NCBI RefSeq assembly: GCF_002934685.1
Contig: NZ_NKHL01000108.1
Span: 522 to 45,589, forward strand
Reading direction: 5' to 3'
Source: Pseudomonas bohemica
GTDB taxonomy: Bacteria > Pseudomonadota > Gammaproteobacteria > Pseudomonadales > Pseudomonadaceae
Length of the DNA stretch: 45,068 bases
In this document: piece after piece, positions 34,593-43,813 of the stretch
Numbering within the stretch: the stretch's first letter is position 1
Layout of the letters: every line of letters starts with the position of its first letter
The notes under the pieces: generated by a model
What the model was told of the DNA's origin: nothing
The model's input: the letters and a program-made list of their open reading frames with translations, nothing else
The model's database searches: none
Made by a program: the position numbers and the translations under genes

Positions 34593-35447
34593 ATGTTTGC
34601 TAACAAAGCCCTGGCCTCGATGGCCACGACTACGCTGTTCGTCCTGCTCTGGAGCAGCGGCGCGATTGTCTCCAAGTGGGGCCTGACCCACGCTTCTCCG
34701 TTTGCGTTTCTGTTGTTTCGGTTTTTGCTGGCGTTGATCGCCCTGGCCATTCTGATTCCCTCCCTGGGCTACAAACTACCCGCCACGAGACAATCGATGC
34801 GCTACGCCCTGGCGACCGGCGCGGTGTTGCTCGGCGCCTATCAGATCTGTTACCTGCTGGCGCTGGACATGAAGGTCGCACCCGGCGTCATGGCCACCAT
34901 CATGGGGGTGCAGCCGATCCTTACCGCCGTGCTGGTCGAACGTAGCCGCGCATGGTCGCGGATGTTCGGTTTGGGCCTGGGGCTCGCGGGGCTGGTGCTG
35001 GTGGTGTTTCAGGGGATCGGCGACGGCGGCTCGCTGGCCGGGATGCTGTTCGGCGTGTTGGGCATGTTGAGCATGACCGGCGGTTCGATCATGCAGAAAC
35101 GCATCACCGATAATCCGCTTGGCACGCTGCCGGTCCAGTACTTCGCCGGTACTGTCATGTGTGCGTTGTTCGTGCCGTTCCAGCCATTTCACTTCGAGCA
35201 CAACTTCGGCTTCTACGTGCCGGTCCTGTACATGGGGCTGGTGGTGTCGGTGCTGGCGACCTTCTTACTGTATAGGCTGATCGCCCAGGGCAATCTGGTC
35301 AATGTCACCAGCCTGTTCTACCTGGTGCCAGCGGTGACGGCGATCATGGATTACCTGATCTTCGGCAACCGCCTGGCGCTGCTGAGCATGCTGGGGATGG
35401 TGCTGATTGTGGTGGGGTTGGCGTTTGTGTTCAGGAAAGTCAGCTAG
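34593..35447 (+). CDS. EamA family (DMT) exporter
   Basis: A 284-residue drug/metabolite transporter with ten hydrophobic helices in two EamA repeats. The first repeat has LWSSGAIVSKWGLTHASPF, and the second starts near FGLGLGLAGLVLVVF and ends VFGNRLALLSMLGMVLIVVG-like. Such proteins export amino acids or other metabolites; the substrate is not readable, although the Pro/Val-rich leader ORF upstream hints at an amino-acid signal. ATG 34593 is preceded by CAGGTGA with suitable spacing. It is transcribed with the long leader starting near 34268. Confidence 0.9.
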   Translation: MFANKALASMATTTLFVLLWSSGAIVSKWGLTHASPFAFLLFRFLLALIALAILIPSLGYKLPATRQSMRYALATGAVLLGAYQICYLLALDMKVAPGVMATIMGVQPILTAVLVERSRAWSRMFGLGLGLAGLVLVVFQGIGDGGSLAGMLFGVLGMLSMTGGSIMQKRITDNPLGTLPVQYFAGTVMCALFVPFQPFHFEHNFGFYVPVLYMGLVVSVLATFLLYRLIAQGNLVNVTSLFYLVPAVTAIMDYLIFGNRLALLSMLGMVLIVVGLAFVFRKVS

Positions 35448-35457
35448 ACCCACTCGA

Positions 35458-35543
35458 CTGTAGGAGCGCGCTTGCGCGCGATGTGTGGAGTATCGGATCA
35501 TTCGTGATGACACACCGCCTCGCGGTCAAGCGCGCTCCTACAG
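35458..35543. repeat. REPIN (type 1), behind the EamA gene
   Basis: Left unit CTGTAGGAGCGCGCTTGCG and right unit TCAAGCGCGCTCCTACAG are inverted around a short spacer, 10 nt after the EamA stop and between convergent genes. Confidence 0.88.
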
Positions 35544-35583
35544 TCGATCTCGATTGCGGTACGGCAGCAAGAGCGCTTGATAC

Positions 35584-38500
35584 TCAACTCAAACTCACAT
35601 GCCGACTCAACAGCGCCCGCAATGCCGCAGGCTTCACCGGTTTAGCCAGATATTCCAGCCCCGCCGCGTGCACCTGCGCTATCAGTTCGGGTCTGCCATC
35701 GGCGCTGATCAGCACCCCAGGCACCGGTTCCCCCAGCTGCGTGCGCAGCCATGCCATCAGCTCGGTGCCGGTCTCGCCGTGGTCCAGGTGGTAGTCCACC
35801 AGGGCCAGATGCGGACGAATGCCGTCGTCGAGCAGATTCTGGCATTCCTGCCGATTGCGCGCCGTCCACACCTGACAACCCCAGCGGCTGAGCAGGCTGT
35901 TCATGCCGATCAGGATGCTGTCTTCGTTGTCGATGCACAGCACCTGCGTGCCGTTGAGCGCGGTACGTTGCGGCTCGACGCTGGCCGGTTGCGGCAGGGT
36001 CTGGCTTCGGGCCAGCGGCACAGTAACGCTGAACACGCTGCCTAGACCCGGCCAGGATCGCACTTGCAGCGTGTGACCGAGCACCCGACACAAGCCATCG
36101 GCAATCGCCAGGCCCAACCCGAGACCTTTCTCGGCGCGGGTCTGGTGGCTGTCCAGCCGTTTGAATTCTTCGAAAATTACCTGACGCTTGTCCTCGGGAA
36201 TCCCCGGCCCGCGATCCCAGACTTCCAGACTCAGATTCGCCCCCTTGCGCCGTACGCCCAGCAGGATCGGGCCCTTGGCATAACGGAAGGCGTTGGTCAG
36301 GAAGTTCTGCAACACCCGACGCAGCAACTTCACGTCACTGGCAATCCGCAATTGGCTGCCCCGTACGCGAAAGCTCAAACCCTGTTCCTGGGCCAGCGCC
36401 TTGAACTCGGCGCCCAACGTATCGAACAGACTGTTGAGCGGAAAAGGCGTGATGGTCGGAGTGAATTTGCCGTTTTCCAGGCGGGAAATATCCAGCAGGT
36501 CACTGATCAGGTCTTCGGCCGAGCGCAACGAACTGTCCAGGTGCTGAATCAGCTTTTGCGCTTCGTCGGGAATGTTGTTGTCGACGTGGAGCAGAGCAGC
36601 GGAGAACAGCCGGGCGGCGTTCATCGGTTGCATCAGATCATGACTGACAGCCGCCAGAAAACGGGTCTTCGACTGGTTGGCCGCTTCGGCGTGGGCCTTT
36701 GCTTCGGTAAGCGCGACGTTAAGCTGCGACAGTTCGCGCGTACGCTCGGCGACGCGCTGTTCCAGGCTTTCGTTGACGCCCTTGAGCGCCTGCTCGGCCT
36801 CGCGGAAGGCGGTGATGTCGGTGAAGCTCATGACGAAACCACCGCCGGGCATCGGGTTGCCGATCAGCTCGATCACCCGGCCATTGGGGAACAGTCGTTC
36901 GGAGGTGTGCGCGCGCCCCTGACGCATCCAGTGCAGGCGGCGGGCGACGTGCACTTCGGCCTCGCCCGCGCCAAGCAGTCCGCGTTCAGCGTTGTAGCGA
37001 ATGATGTCGGCGATGGGGCGGCCGACGCTGATCAACCCTTCGGGATAGTTGAACAGCTCCAGATAACGGTCATTCCAGGCCACCAGTTTCAGCGACTGGT
37101 CGACCACGCTGATGCCTTGGGTGATGTTCTCGATGGCGCCTTGCAAAAGCGCGCGGTTGAACTGCAACACCTCGGAGGCTTCGTCGGCGATGCGCACCAC
37201 GTCTTCAAGCTGCATGTCGCGGCCTTCGATGGCGGCCTTGACCACGGCGCGGGTCGACGAGGTGCCCAGCACACCGGCCAGCAGGCGCTCGGTGTGGGCA
37301 ATCCACTCGCCGTTGGCATTCTGGTTGGGGTTGAAGCCTTTGCCCTGACGGTAGGCGAAACGGATGAAGCTCTGTTGCGCGCGTTCTTCACCGACAAAAC
37401 GCGCCGAGAGCTTGAGCAGGTCTTCGATCTGCACCGCCAGCAGCGAACGATTGTTGGGCCGTACCTGCAACTCCTGGCCGATGAAGCGTCCGGCCTGCCA
37501 GTGCTCCGAGACTCGGGTACGCGACAGCAGCGACACCCAGGCGAACAAGATGAAGTTGCCAGCCATCGACAGCACCACGCCTTGGGTCAGCGGGGTGATC
37601 GGCAGGTTGAGCGGATTGCCGTGCAGCCAGGCGAGCAGTGGGAAGCTGCTCAGCGACCAGCCCATGCTGTGGGCGGTCAGCGGCAGCACCAGGGTGTAGA
37701 ACCAGATGAACACCCCCGCCGCCAGGCCTGCGAATACGCCTCGGCGGTTGGCCGGTTTCCAGTACAAGGCGCCGATCATGGCCGGCGCCAGTTGGGTGAT
37801 GGCAGCAAAGGCGATCTGGCCGATGGTCGCCAGACTCGCGGTCGAGCCGAGCAGACGGTAACTGACGTAGGCCAGCAACAGGATCACCACGATGCTGACC
37901 CGACGCACCGAGAGCATCCAGTAGCGGAACACTTCGAACGGACGCTCGGCGGTTTTGCGTCGCAGCAGCCACGGCAGCAACATGTCGTTGGAGACCATGG
38001 TCGACAGGGCGACGCTGGCGACGATCACCATGCCGGTGGCTGCCGAGGCGCCCCCGATGAACGCCAGCAGCGCCAGCGCGGGATGCGAATGGGCCAGCGG
38101 TACGCTGATCACGAAAGAATCCGGCAGCACCGACCCCGGCAGGAGCATTTGCCCGGCCAGCGCGATCGGCACCACGAACAGCCCGGCCAGCAGCAGATAG
38201 GTCGGAAACACCCACTTCGCCAGACGCAGATCCTGCGGCTCGATGTTCTCCACCACGGTGACGTGGAATTGCCGGGGCAGGCAGACGATCGCCATCATCG
38301 CTACGCCAGTCTGCACCACCATCGAAGGCCAGTTGATGGTCTCTTTCCAATACTCTTCCAGACGCGGCGCGAGCATGGCCTGATTGAACAGATCGTCAAC
38401 CCCGTCGTACAGGCCGAAGGTCACGAACACGCCGACGGCCATAAAGGCGAACAGCTTTACCAATGACTCGAACGCGATGGCCAGTACCATGCCGCGGTGG

Positions 38501-39057
38501 TGTTCGGTGGCGTCCAGGTTGCGGGTGCCGAAGACGATGGTAAATAGCGCCAGGACCAGTGACACGATCAGCGCCGTGTCCTGCGCGCGGGTGCCTGTGG
38601 CGTCTGCCCCGGCGCCGATCAGGATGTTCACGCCGAGGACGATGCCCTTGAGTTGCAGGGCGATGTAGGGCAGCACGCCAATCAGGCAGATCAGCGCGAC
38701 GACTACAGCCAGCGTCTGAGATTTGCCGTAGCGCGCGGCGATGAAGTCGGCGATCGAGGTGATGTTTTCCTGCTTGCTGATGAGCACCATTTTCTGCAGC
38801 ACCCAGGGCGCCAGCACCATCATCACGATGGGCCCCAGGTAGATCGGCAGGAACGACCACAATTGCTCGGCGGCCTGGCCCACCGCGCCAAAGAACGTCC
38901 AGCTGGTGCAGTAGACCGCCAGCGACAGGCTGTACACCCACGCGCGCAATCGTGGCGGCAAGGCACCGCTGCGACGATCGCCGTAGAAGGCAATGGCGAA
39001 CATGATGGCCATATAGGCCAGGGCGACAGCAGCGATCAGCCCGCTGGACAGCGACAT
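35584..39057 (-). CDS. Na+/solute symporter-PAS hybrid sensor kinase (MxtR/CrbS-like)
   Basis: A 1157-residue membrane-bound hybrid kinase. The first ~520 residues are a sodium:solute symporter (SSS) domain of about 13 helices, and a linker follows. A PAS domain spans about 680-760 and then a short coiled coil. A histidine kinase core has His806 in AVSHDLMQPMNAARL, an ATP-binding domain with WDRGPGIPED and GLGLGLAIA, and a receiver domain has phospho-acceptor Asp1088 (LVDYHLD) and Lys1139. The architecture matches MxtR of P. aeruginosa and CrbS of Vibrio, which control acetate use through a separate NarL-type regulator. That role is inferred from architecture, and the regulator is not in the window. 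It may be monocistronic; the TDT transporter gene diverges from it. Confidence 0.9.
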   Translation of the reverse strand: MSLSSGLIAAVALAYMAIMFAIAFYGDRRSGALPPRLRAWVYSLSLAVYCTSWTFFGAVGQAAEQLWSFLPIYLGPIVMMVLAPWVLQKMVLISKQENITSIADFIAARYGKSQTLAVVVALICLIGVLPYIALQLKGIVLGVNILIGAGADATGTRAQDTALIVSLVLALFTIVFGTRNLDATEHHRGMVLAIAFESLVKLFAFMAVGVFVTFGLYDGVDDLFNQAMLAPRLEEYWKETINWPSMVVQTGVAMMAIVCLPRQFHVTVVENIEPQDLRLAKWVFPTYLLLAGLFVVPIALAGQMLLPGSVLPDSFVISVPLAHSHPALALLAFIGGASAATGMVIVASVALSTMVSNDMLLPWLLRRKTAERPFEVFRYWMLSVRRVSIVVILLLAYVSYRLLGSTASLATIGQIAFAAITQLAPAMIGALYWKPANRRGVFAGLAAGVFIWFYTLVLPLTAHSMGWSLSSFPLLAWLHGNPLNLPITPLTQGVVLSMAGNFILFAWVSLLSRTRVSEHWQAGRFIGQELQVRPNNRSLLAVQIEDLLKLSARFVGEERAQQSFIRFAYRQGKGFNPNQNANGEWIAHTERLLAGVLGTSSTRAVVKAAIEGRDMQLEDVVRIADEASEVLQFNRALLQGAIENITQGISVVDQSLKLVAWNDRYLELFNYPEGLISVGRPIADIIRYNAERGLLGAGEAEVHVARRLHWMRQGRAHTSERLFPNGRVIELIGNPMPGGGFVMSFTDITAFREAEQALKGVNESLEQRVAERTRELSQLNVALTEAKAHAEAANQSKTRFLAAVSHDLMQPMNAARLFSAALLHVDNNIPDEAQKLIQHLDSSLRSAEDLISDLLDISRLENGKFTPTITPFPLNSLFDTLGAEFKALAQEQGLSFRVRGSQLRIASDVKLLRRVLQNFLTNAFRYAKGPILLGVRRKGANLSLEVWDRGPGIPEDKRQVIFEEFKRLDSHQTRAEKGLGLGLAIADGLCRVLGHTLQVRSWPGLGSVFSVTVPLARSQTLPQPASVEPQRTALNGTQVLCIDNEDSILIGMNSLLSRWGCQVWTARNRQECQNLLDDGIRPHLALVDYHLDHGETGTELMAWLRTQLGEPVPGVLISADGRPELIAQVHAAGLEYLAKPVKPAALRALLSRHVSLS

Positions 39058-39185
39058 GGGGACTCCGACTCAAACAAATAACATTTGCGCTGCGATCCGT
39101 CGCAGGCCAGACAGTCTCGCACGCCGGATGACGTTCGTCTGTCTCGACCAAGGTCTGAGCGGCGTGGTGTCGCAGGGGCATCTCG

Positions 39186-39274
39186 TGTAGCAGCGTGCTT
39201 GCCCGCGATTGCGTCAGGTCCGTGCCCCTGGTGTTGAATTTACCGACGTCATCGCGGGCAAGCGCGATCCTGCG
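39186..39274. repeat. REPIN (type 1)
   Basis: Left unit GTGTAGCAGCGTGCTTGCCC and right unit GGGCAAGCGCGATCCTGCG are inverted, in the divergent region between the hybrid kinase and TDT transporter genes. This is one of the few REPINs between divergent rather than convergent genes. Confidence 0.82.
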
Positions 39275-39400
39275 GGAAGAGGCGAATCTCACGTCATGTA
39301 TATCTGCAAAATCTATGAGGTATAGCGAAACTACCCGCTTAATAGATATAAGATCTCGCCTTAACATGGGCACCACCTCACGCGAGGACAGGAGCGACCC
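39275..39400 (+). promoter_or_regulatory. Promoter region of the TDT transporter gene
   Basis: An A/T-rich patch contains CTATGAGGTATAG (39313-39325; CTAT and ATAG inverted around 5 nt) and a -10-like TATAAG (39347-39352). The dyad fits the T-N11-A pattern of LysR-type regulators. No LysR gene is in the window. The remaining stretch 39058-39185 of this 343-nt gap shows nothing else. Confidence 0.4.
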
Positions 39401-40546
39401 ATGAGCCACATTCTTTTCATTGCGAACAAACCCTTCAACCAACTGACCCATCCGCGGGAAGTCATTCGCCAGTTCACCCCCAACTGGTTCGCCGCGACCA
39501 TGGGTACCGGAGTTCTTTCGGCCGATCTGACCCAGCTTCCGGTTCACATCCCTGGCCTGTATCAAGCGGCCGAAGCGCTTTGGATGCTGAACATCGCCCT
39601 GTTCCTGACCTTCAGTTTTCTCTACACCGCGCGTTGGCTGATGTTCTTCGACGAGGCGCGGCGGATCTTCGGGCATTCGACGGTTTCGATGTTCTTTGGC
39701 ACGATTCCCATGGGCCTGGCGACGATCATCAATGGCCTGTTGACCTTTGGCCTGGCGCGCTGGGGCGATGGTGTATTCGCCATCGCCGAAACGCTGTGGT
39801 GGCTGGATGTGGCGATGTCGCTGGCCTGCGGGGTGCTGATTCCGTTCATGATGTTCACCCGCCAGGCACACCGCATCGACCAGATGACTGCCGTGTGGCT
39901 GTTGCCGGTGGTGGCCGCGGAAGTGGCGGCAGCCAGCGGTGGGTTGCTGGCGCCGCATCTGGCTGACAGTCACGGTCAGTTCAGCGTGCTCATTACCAGC
40001 TATGTGCTGTGGGGTTTGTCGGTGCCGGTGGCGTTCAGCATTCTGACCATCCTGTTGTTGCGCATGGCGCTGCACAAACTGCCTCACGAAAGCATGGCTG
40101 CGTCGAGTTGGCTGGCGCTGGGTCCGATCAGCACCGGAGCCTTCGGCTTGATGGTGCTCGGCGCCGACTCTCAGCGCATTTTTGCTGATCATGGGATGCG
40201 CGGGGCAGGGGAGATTGCATCGGGGTTGGGACTGATCGCGGGCATCGTGCTCTGGGGCGTTGGCGTGTGGTGGCTGCTGATGGCGGGGCTGATCACAGCG
40301 CGCTATCTGCGAAACGGCATCCCGTTCAACCTGGGCTGGTGGGGATTCACCTTCCCGCTGGGCGTGTTTGCGCTGACCACGTTGAAGCTGGGTGCCGTGT
40401 TGAATCTGGGCTTTTTTGAGGTGCTCGGGAGTCTGTTGGTGGTGGGACTGGCAGCGCTGTGGCTGGTAATCATGAAACGCACGCTGGTGGGGGCTTATAA
40501 AGGAGAGTTGTTCGTTTCGCCGTGTATCGCCAGCGTGAAGGGTTGA
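39401..40546 (+). CDS. TDT family transporter (TehA/SLAC1-like)
   Basis: A 381-residue membrane protein with ten hydrophobic helices, of the tellurite-resistance/dicarboxylate transporter family. An early FTPNWFAATMGTGVLS is the typical first-helix motif, and the fold is shared with SLAC1-type anion channels. Substrates in the family include malate, sulfite and other anions; the assignment here is unknown. ATG 39401 has GGACAGGAG 7-9 nt upstream. An upstream palindrome suggests a LysR-controlled promoter. Confidence 0.9.
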   Translation: MSHILFIANKPFNQLTHPREVIRQFTPNWFAATMGTGVLSADLTQLPVHIPGLYQAAEALWMLNIALFLTFSFLYTARWLMFFDEARRIFGHSTVSMFFGTIPMGLATIINGLLTFGLARWGDGVFAIAETLWWLDVAMSLACGVLIPFMMFTRQAHRIDQMTAVWLLPVVAAEVAAASGGLLAPHLADSHGQFSVLITSYVLWGLSVPVAFSILTILLLRMALHKLPHESMAASSWLALGPISTGAFGLMVLGADSQRIFADHGMRGAGEIASGLGLIAGIVLWGVGVWWLLMAGLITARYLRNGIPFNLGWWGFTFPLGVFALTTLKLGAVLNLGFFEVLGSLLVVGLAALWLVIMKRTLVGAYKGELFVSPCIASVKG

Positions 40547-40573
40547 TCGCTCTGAATGCTTGCACCTTACAAA

Positions 40574-40602
40574 CTGCAGGAGCCGGCTTGCTGGCAAACG
40601 CG
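40574..40602 (+). repeat. Single REP unit of a third type
   Basis: CTGCAGGAGCCGGCTTGCTG then GCAAACGCG. It matches the inverted unit at 11286-11312 and has no partner. Solitary units of this type may be REPs no longer able to form REPINs, or decayed ones. Confidence 0.6.
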
Positions 40603-40722
40603 TTCTGACAGTCCAGGGGGCTATCGACAATCATCCATTCAACGTCTTCAATGTGGCTCGGAGCGAACCTGCCGCGTTCCAATCCCAAAAGCCGATCACG
40701 GCGCCACTCAGGACCACGTTTG

Positions 40723-42594
40723 ATGAGTCAGTCGCAGTTCAATCTGTTGGGCAAACGGCGTTTCCTGCCGTTTTTCGTGACCCAGTCCCTTGGGGCGTTC
40801 AACGACAATATCTTCAAGCAATCGCTGATCCTCGCCATTCTCTACAAGCTGACCATCGATGGCGACCGCTCGATCTACGTCAACCTGTGCGCCTTGCTGT
40901 TCATCCTGCCGTTCTTCCTGTTCTCGGCCCTGGCAGGGCAGTTTGGCGAGAAGTACCCCAAGGACCGGCTGATCCGCATGATCAAGGTGCTGGAGATCGG
41001 CATCATGGTCGTGGGCGCCGTGGGCTTTCTCTTCGACCATCTGTCGTTGATGCTCGCGGCGCTGTTCGCCATGGGCACGCACTCGGCGCTGTTCGGCCCC
41101 GTGAAATACTCGATCCTGCCGCAGCACCTGCACGAAAACGAACTGGTGGGCGGCAACGGTCTGGTGGAAATGGGCACCTTTCTGGCGATTCTGGCCGGCA
41201 CCATCGGCGCCGGAATCATGATGTCCGCCACGCACTACGCGCCGCTGGTCTCCAGTACCATGGTGTTGGTGGCGTGCCTGGGTTACCTCGCCAGTCGCGG
41301 CATTCCCCCGGCGGCAGCGGCCAGCCCGAACATGCGCCTGAACTGGAACATTTTCAGCGAATCCTGGGTCACGTTGAAACTGGGCCTGGGGCAGACCAAG
41401 GCCGTGTCGCGCTCCATCGTTGGCAACTCGTGGTTCTGGTTCGTTGGCGCGATCTACCTGACGCAGATTCCAGCCTACGCCAAGGAATTCCTCTACGGCG
41501 ATGAAACCGTCGTCACCCTGATTCTTACCGTGTTTTCCATCGGCATCGCCGCGGGCTCGATGCTCTGCGAGCGGCTGTCGGGGCGCAAAGTGGAAATCGG
41601 CCTGGTGCCGTTTGGCTCGATGGGGCTGACCGTGTTCGGGCTGTTGCTGTGGTGGCACTCGGGGGGCTTTCCGCAGAACGTTCAGGTCAACAACTGGCTG
41701 GCGGTCCTGGGGTACGGGCAAGCCTGGTGGGTTCTGCTGGATATTCTCGGTATCGGCGTCTTCGGCGGCTTCTACATTGTGCCGCTGTATTCGCTGATCC
41801 AGTCGCGCACGGCGGAAAAAGAACGCTCGCGGGTGATCGCCTCGAACAACATTCTCAACGCCCTGTTCATGGTGGTCTCGGCGATCGTGTCGATCATCTT
41901 CCTCAGTGTGGTGAAGCTGTCGATTGCGCAGCTGTTTCTGGTCGTCTCGCTGATGAACATCGCGGTCAACACCTACATCTTCAAGATCGTGCCTGAGTTC
42001 ACCATGCGCTTCCTGATCTGGCTGCTCAGCCATTCCATGTACCGCGTCGAGCATCGCGACCTCGAACAGATCCCCGACGAAGGCGCAGCCTTGCTGGTGT
42101 GCAACCACGTGTCGTTCGTCGATGCGCTGCTGATCGCCGGCTCCGTGCGGCGGCCGATCCGCTTCGTCATGTACTACAAGATCTTCAACGTGCCGGTGCT
42201 CAACTTCATCTTCCGGACGGCGGGCGCGATTCCGATCGCCGGGCGGGGCGAGGACTTGCTGATTTACGATCAGGCCTTCAAGCGTATTGCCGCCTGCCTC
42301 AAAGAGGGCGAGCTGGTGTGCATCTTCCCTGAGGGCAAACTGACCACCAATGGCGAGATCGACGAGTTCAAGGGCGGCATGACCCGCGTGCTGGAAGAAA
42401 CCCGGGTGCCAGTGATTCCGCTGGCGTTGCAGGGGCTGTGGGGCAGCTTCTTCAGTCGCGATCCCGACAAGGGCGTGTTTCGCAGACTGTGGTCGCGGGT
42501 GACCCTGGTGGCCGGGCCGGCGATTGCGGGGGATGACTCAAAGCCTGCGTTGGTACGCGAGCGGGTGGCGGCGTTGAGGGGGGCTGTCAGGTAA
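40723..42594 (+). CDS. MFS transporter-acyltransferase fusion (LplT/PlsC-like)
   Basis: A 623-residue fusion. Residues 1 to about 420 are a 12-helix major facilitator domain like the lysophospholipid flippase LplT (LGAFNDNIFKQSLILAILY near the start). Residues from about 440 onward form a 1-acyl-glycerol-3-phosphate acyltransferase domain with the H-x4-D motif in VCNHVSFVDALLIAG and the FPEGKLTTNGEI motif. The usual third part of E. coli-type Aas, the acyl-ACP synthetase, is absent. The likely role is re-acylating lysophospholipids carried across the inner membrane; this is inferred from the parts. ATG 40723 is preferred to the in-frame 40651 because MSQSQFNLLGKRRF fits the family start. Confidence 0.9.
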   Translation: MSQSQFNLLGKRRFLPFFVTQSLGAFNDNIFKQSLILAILYKLTIDGDRSIYVNLCALLFILPFFLFSALAGQFGEKYPKDRLIRMIKVLEIGIMVVGAVGFLFDHLSLMLAALFAMGTHSALFGPVKYSILPQHLHENELVGGNGLVEMGTFLAILAGTIGAGIMMSATHYAPLVSSTMVLVACLGYLASRGIPPAAAASPNMRLNWNIFSESWVTLKLGLGQTKAVSRSIVGNSWFWFVGAIYLTQIPAYAKEFLYGDETVVTLILTVFSIGIAAGSMLCERLSGRKVEIGLVPFGSMGLTVFGLLLWWHSGGFPQNVQVNNWLAVLGYGQAWWVLLDILGIGVFGGFYIVPLYSLIQSRTAEKERSRVIASNNILNALFMVVSAIVSIIFLSVVKLSIAQLFLVVSLMNIAVNTYIFKIVPEFTMRFLIWLLSHSMYRVEHRDLEQIPDEGAALLVCNHVSFVDALLIAGSVRRPIRFVMYYKIFNVPVLNFIFRTAGAIPIAGRGEDLLIYDQAFKRIAACLKEGELVCIFPEGKLTTNGEIDEFKGGMTRVLEETRVPVIPLALQGLWGSFFSRDPDKGVFRRLWSRVTLVAGPAIAGDDSKPALVRERVAALRGAVR

Positions 42595-42607
42595 GACGCG
42601 GATCAAA

Positions 42608-42697
42608 TGCAGGCGCGCGCTTGCCGGCGAAGGTGTTGAGTCAGTCCGTGAAGGGATAACTGCTACACCGCAATCGCGGGCAAGCGCGCGCCTACAG
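42608..42697. repeat. REPIN (type 1)
   Basis: Left unit TGCAGGCGCGCGCTTGCCGG and right unit CGGGCAAGCGCGCGCCTAC are inverted, between the convergent acyltransferase fusion and BASS symporter genes. Confidence 0.85.
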
Positions 42698-42701
42698 GGC
42701 A

Positions 42702-43667
42702 TCATTCGGCAGCTGACTCGCGGTTCAATTCGAGATCACTGTCCGGTGTCATCTTTCTGAAGTACGTCGAAAGCAACGCCCCCGAGATGTTGTGCCATAC
42801 GCTGAACAATGCGCTGGGCACCGCCGCCAGGGGCGAGAAGTGCGCAGCGGCGAGGGCGGCGCCGAGGCCGGAGTTCTGCATGCCGACTTCCAGCGACAGC
42901 GATTTGCGTTGCGCCAGAGGCAGCTTGAACAGCTTGCCGGTGAAATAACCCAGCAGAAAACCGAAGCTGTTGTGCAGGACGACCACGGCCATGATCAGCA
43001 GGCCCGATTCAGCGATCTTCGCCTGACTGGCCGCGACCACCGCGCAGACGATCATCACGATGCTCACCACCGAAATCAGCGGCAGAACGTCCACCGCGTA
43101 TTGCACCTTCTCGCCAAGCAGACGTTGCGCGACGACGCCGAGCACGATTGGCAGCATCACGAATTGCAGAATCGACCAGAACATGTCCATGAAGGACACC
43201 GGCAACCACGCCGAGGCCAGCAGCCAGATCAGCGCCGGGGTCAGCAGCGGAGCGAGCAGGGTGGTGACGGCCGCGATGGCCACCGACAGCGCAAGATCGC
43301 CTTTTGCCAGCCACGTCATCACATTGGACGAGGTGCCACTCGGGCAGCAACCGACCAGAATCACACCCACGGCGATTTCCGCTGGCAGGTGAAACACCTG
43401 GCATAGCAACCAGGCCACCCCCGGCATGATCACGAAATGCGCGACCACACCCAGCGCCACACGCCACGGATGACGCACCACTTCGGAAAAATCATCCAGC
43501 TTCAGGGTCAGCCCCATGCCGAACATGACCAGCCCCAGCAGCGGGACGATCAAGGTCTTCAGGTTGATGAACCAGCCGGGGAACAGGAACGCCAGCACGG
43601 CGAACAGCAGCACCCAGTACGCGAAGGTATTACCGACAAAACGACTCAATGCAGCCAGTGCACGCAT
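42702..43667 (-). CDS. Bile acid:Na+ symporter (BASS) family protein
   Basis: A 321-residue membrane protein with about ten hydrophobic helices. The family patterns VILVGCCPSGTSSNVMTWLAKGD (near residue 115) and SLEVGMQNSGLGAALAAAHF (near residue 255) are clear; they hold the two sodium-site regions. Bacterial members import organic anions such as pantoate, pyruvate or glycolate-type substrates, and which one cannot be read. ATG 43667 has AAAGGAG 6-7 nt upstream. Confidence 0.92.
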   Translation of the reverse strand: MRALAALSRFVGNTFAYWVLLFAVLAFLFPGWFINLKTLIVPLLGLVMFGMGLTLKLDDFSEVVRHPWRVALGVVAHFVIMPGVAWLLCQVFHLPAEIAVGVILVGCCPSGTSSNVMTWLAKGDLALSVAIAAVTTLLAPLLTPALIWLLASAWLPVSFMDMFWSILQFVMLPIVLGVVAQRLLGEKVQYAVDVLPLISVVSIVMIVCAVVAASQAKIAESGLLIMAVVVLHNSFGFLLGYFTGKLFKLPLAQRKSLSLEVGMQNSGLGAALAAAHFSPLAAVPSALFSVWHNISGALLSTYFRKMTPDSDLELNRESAAE

Positions 43668-43710
43668 GGCTTGCTCCTTTTGTTGTTAGATGAAACCGGG
43701 AGACGCAACG

Positions 43711-43800
43711 TGTAGGAGCGCGCTCGTCCGCGATTGCGGTGGATCAGAAAACATAGATGTCGTCTGGTACAACGCAATCGCGGGCAAGCGCGCTCCTACA
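43711..43800. repeat. REPIN (type 1, near-perfect)
   Basis: TGTAGGAGCGCGCTCGTCC on the left faces GGGCAAGCGCGCTCCTACA on the right, and CGCGATTGCG/CGCAATCGCG pair inward. It lies between the BASS and rdgC genes, which are transcribed in the same direction. Confidence 0.9.
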
Positions 43801-43813
43801 GCTGGGGCGCGGA

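Noticed and set aside
38396..40630. A 744-codon minus-strand frame across the hybrid kinase start and TDT gene
   Set aside because: Its product is rich in Gln, His and Arg and is antisense to the TDT transporter, so it is a shadow frame.
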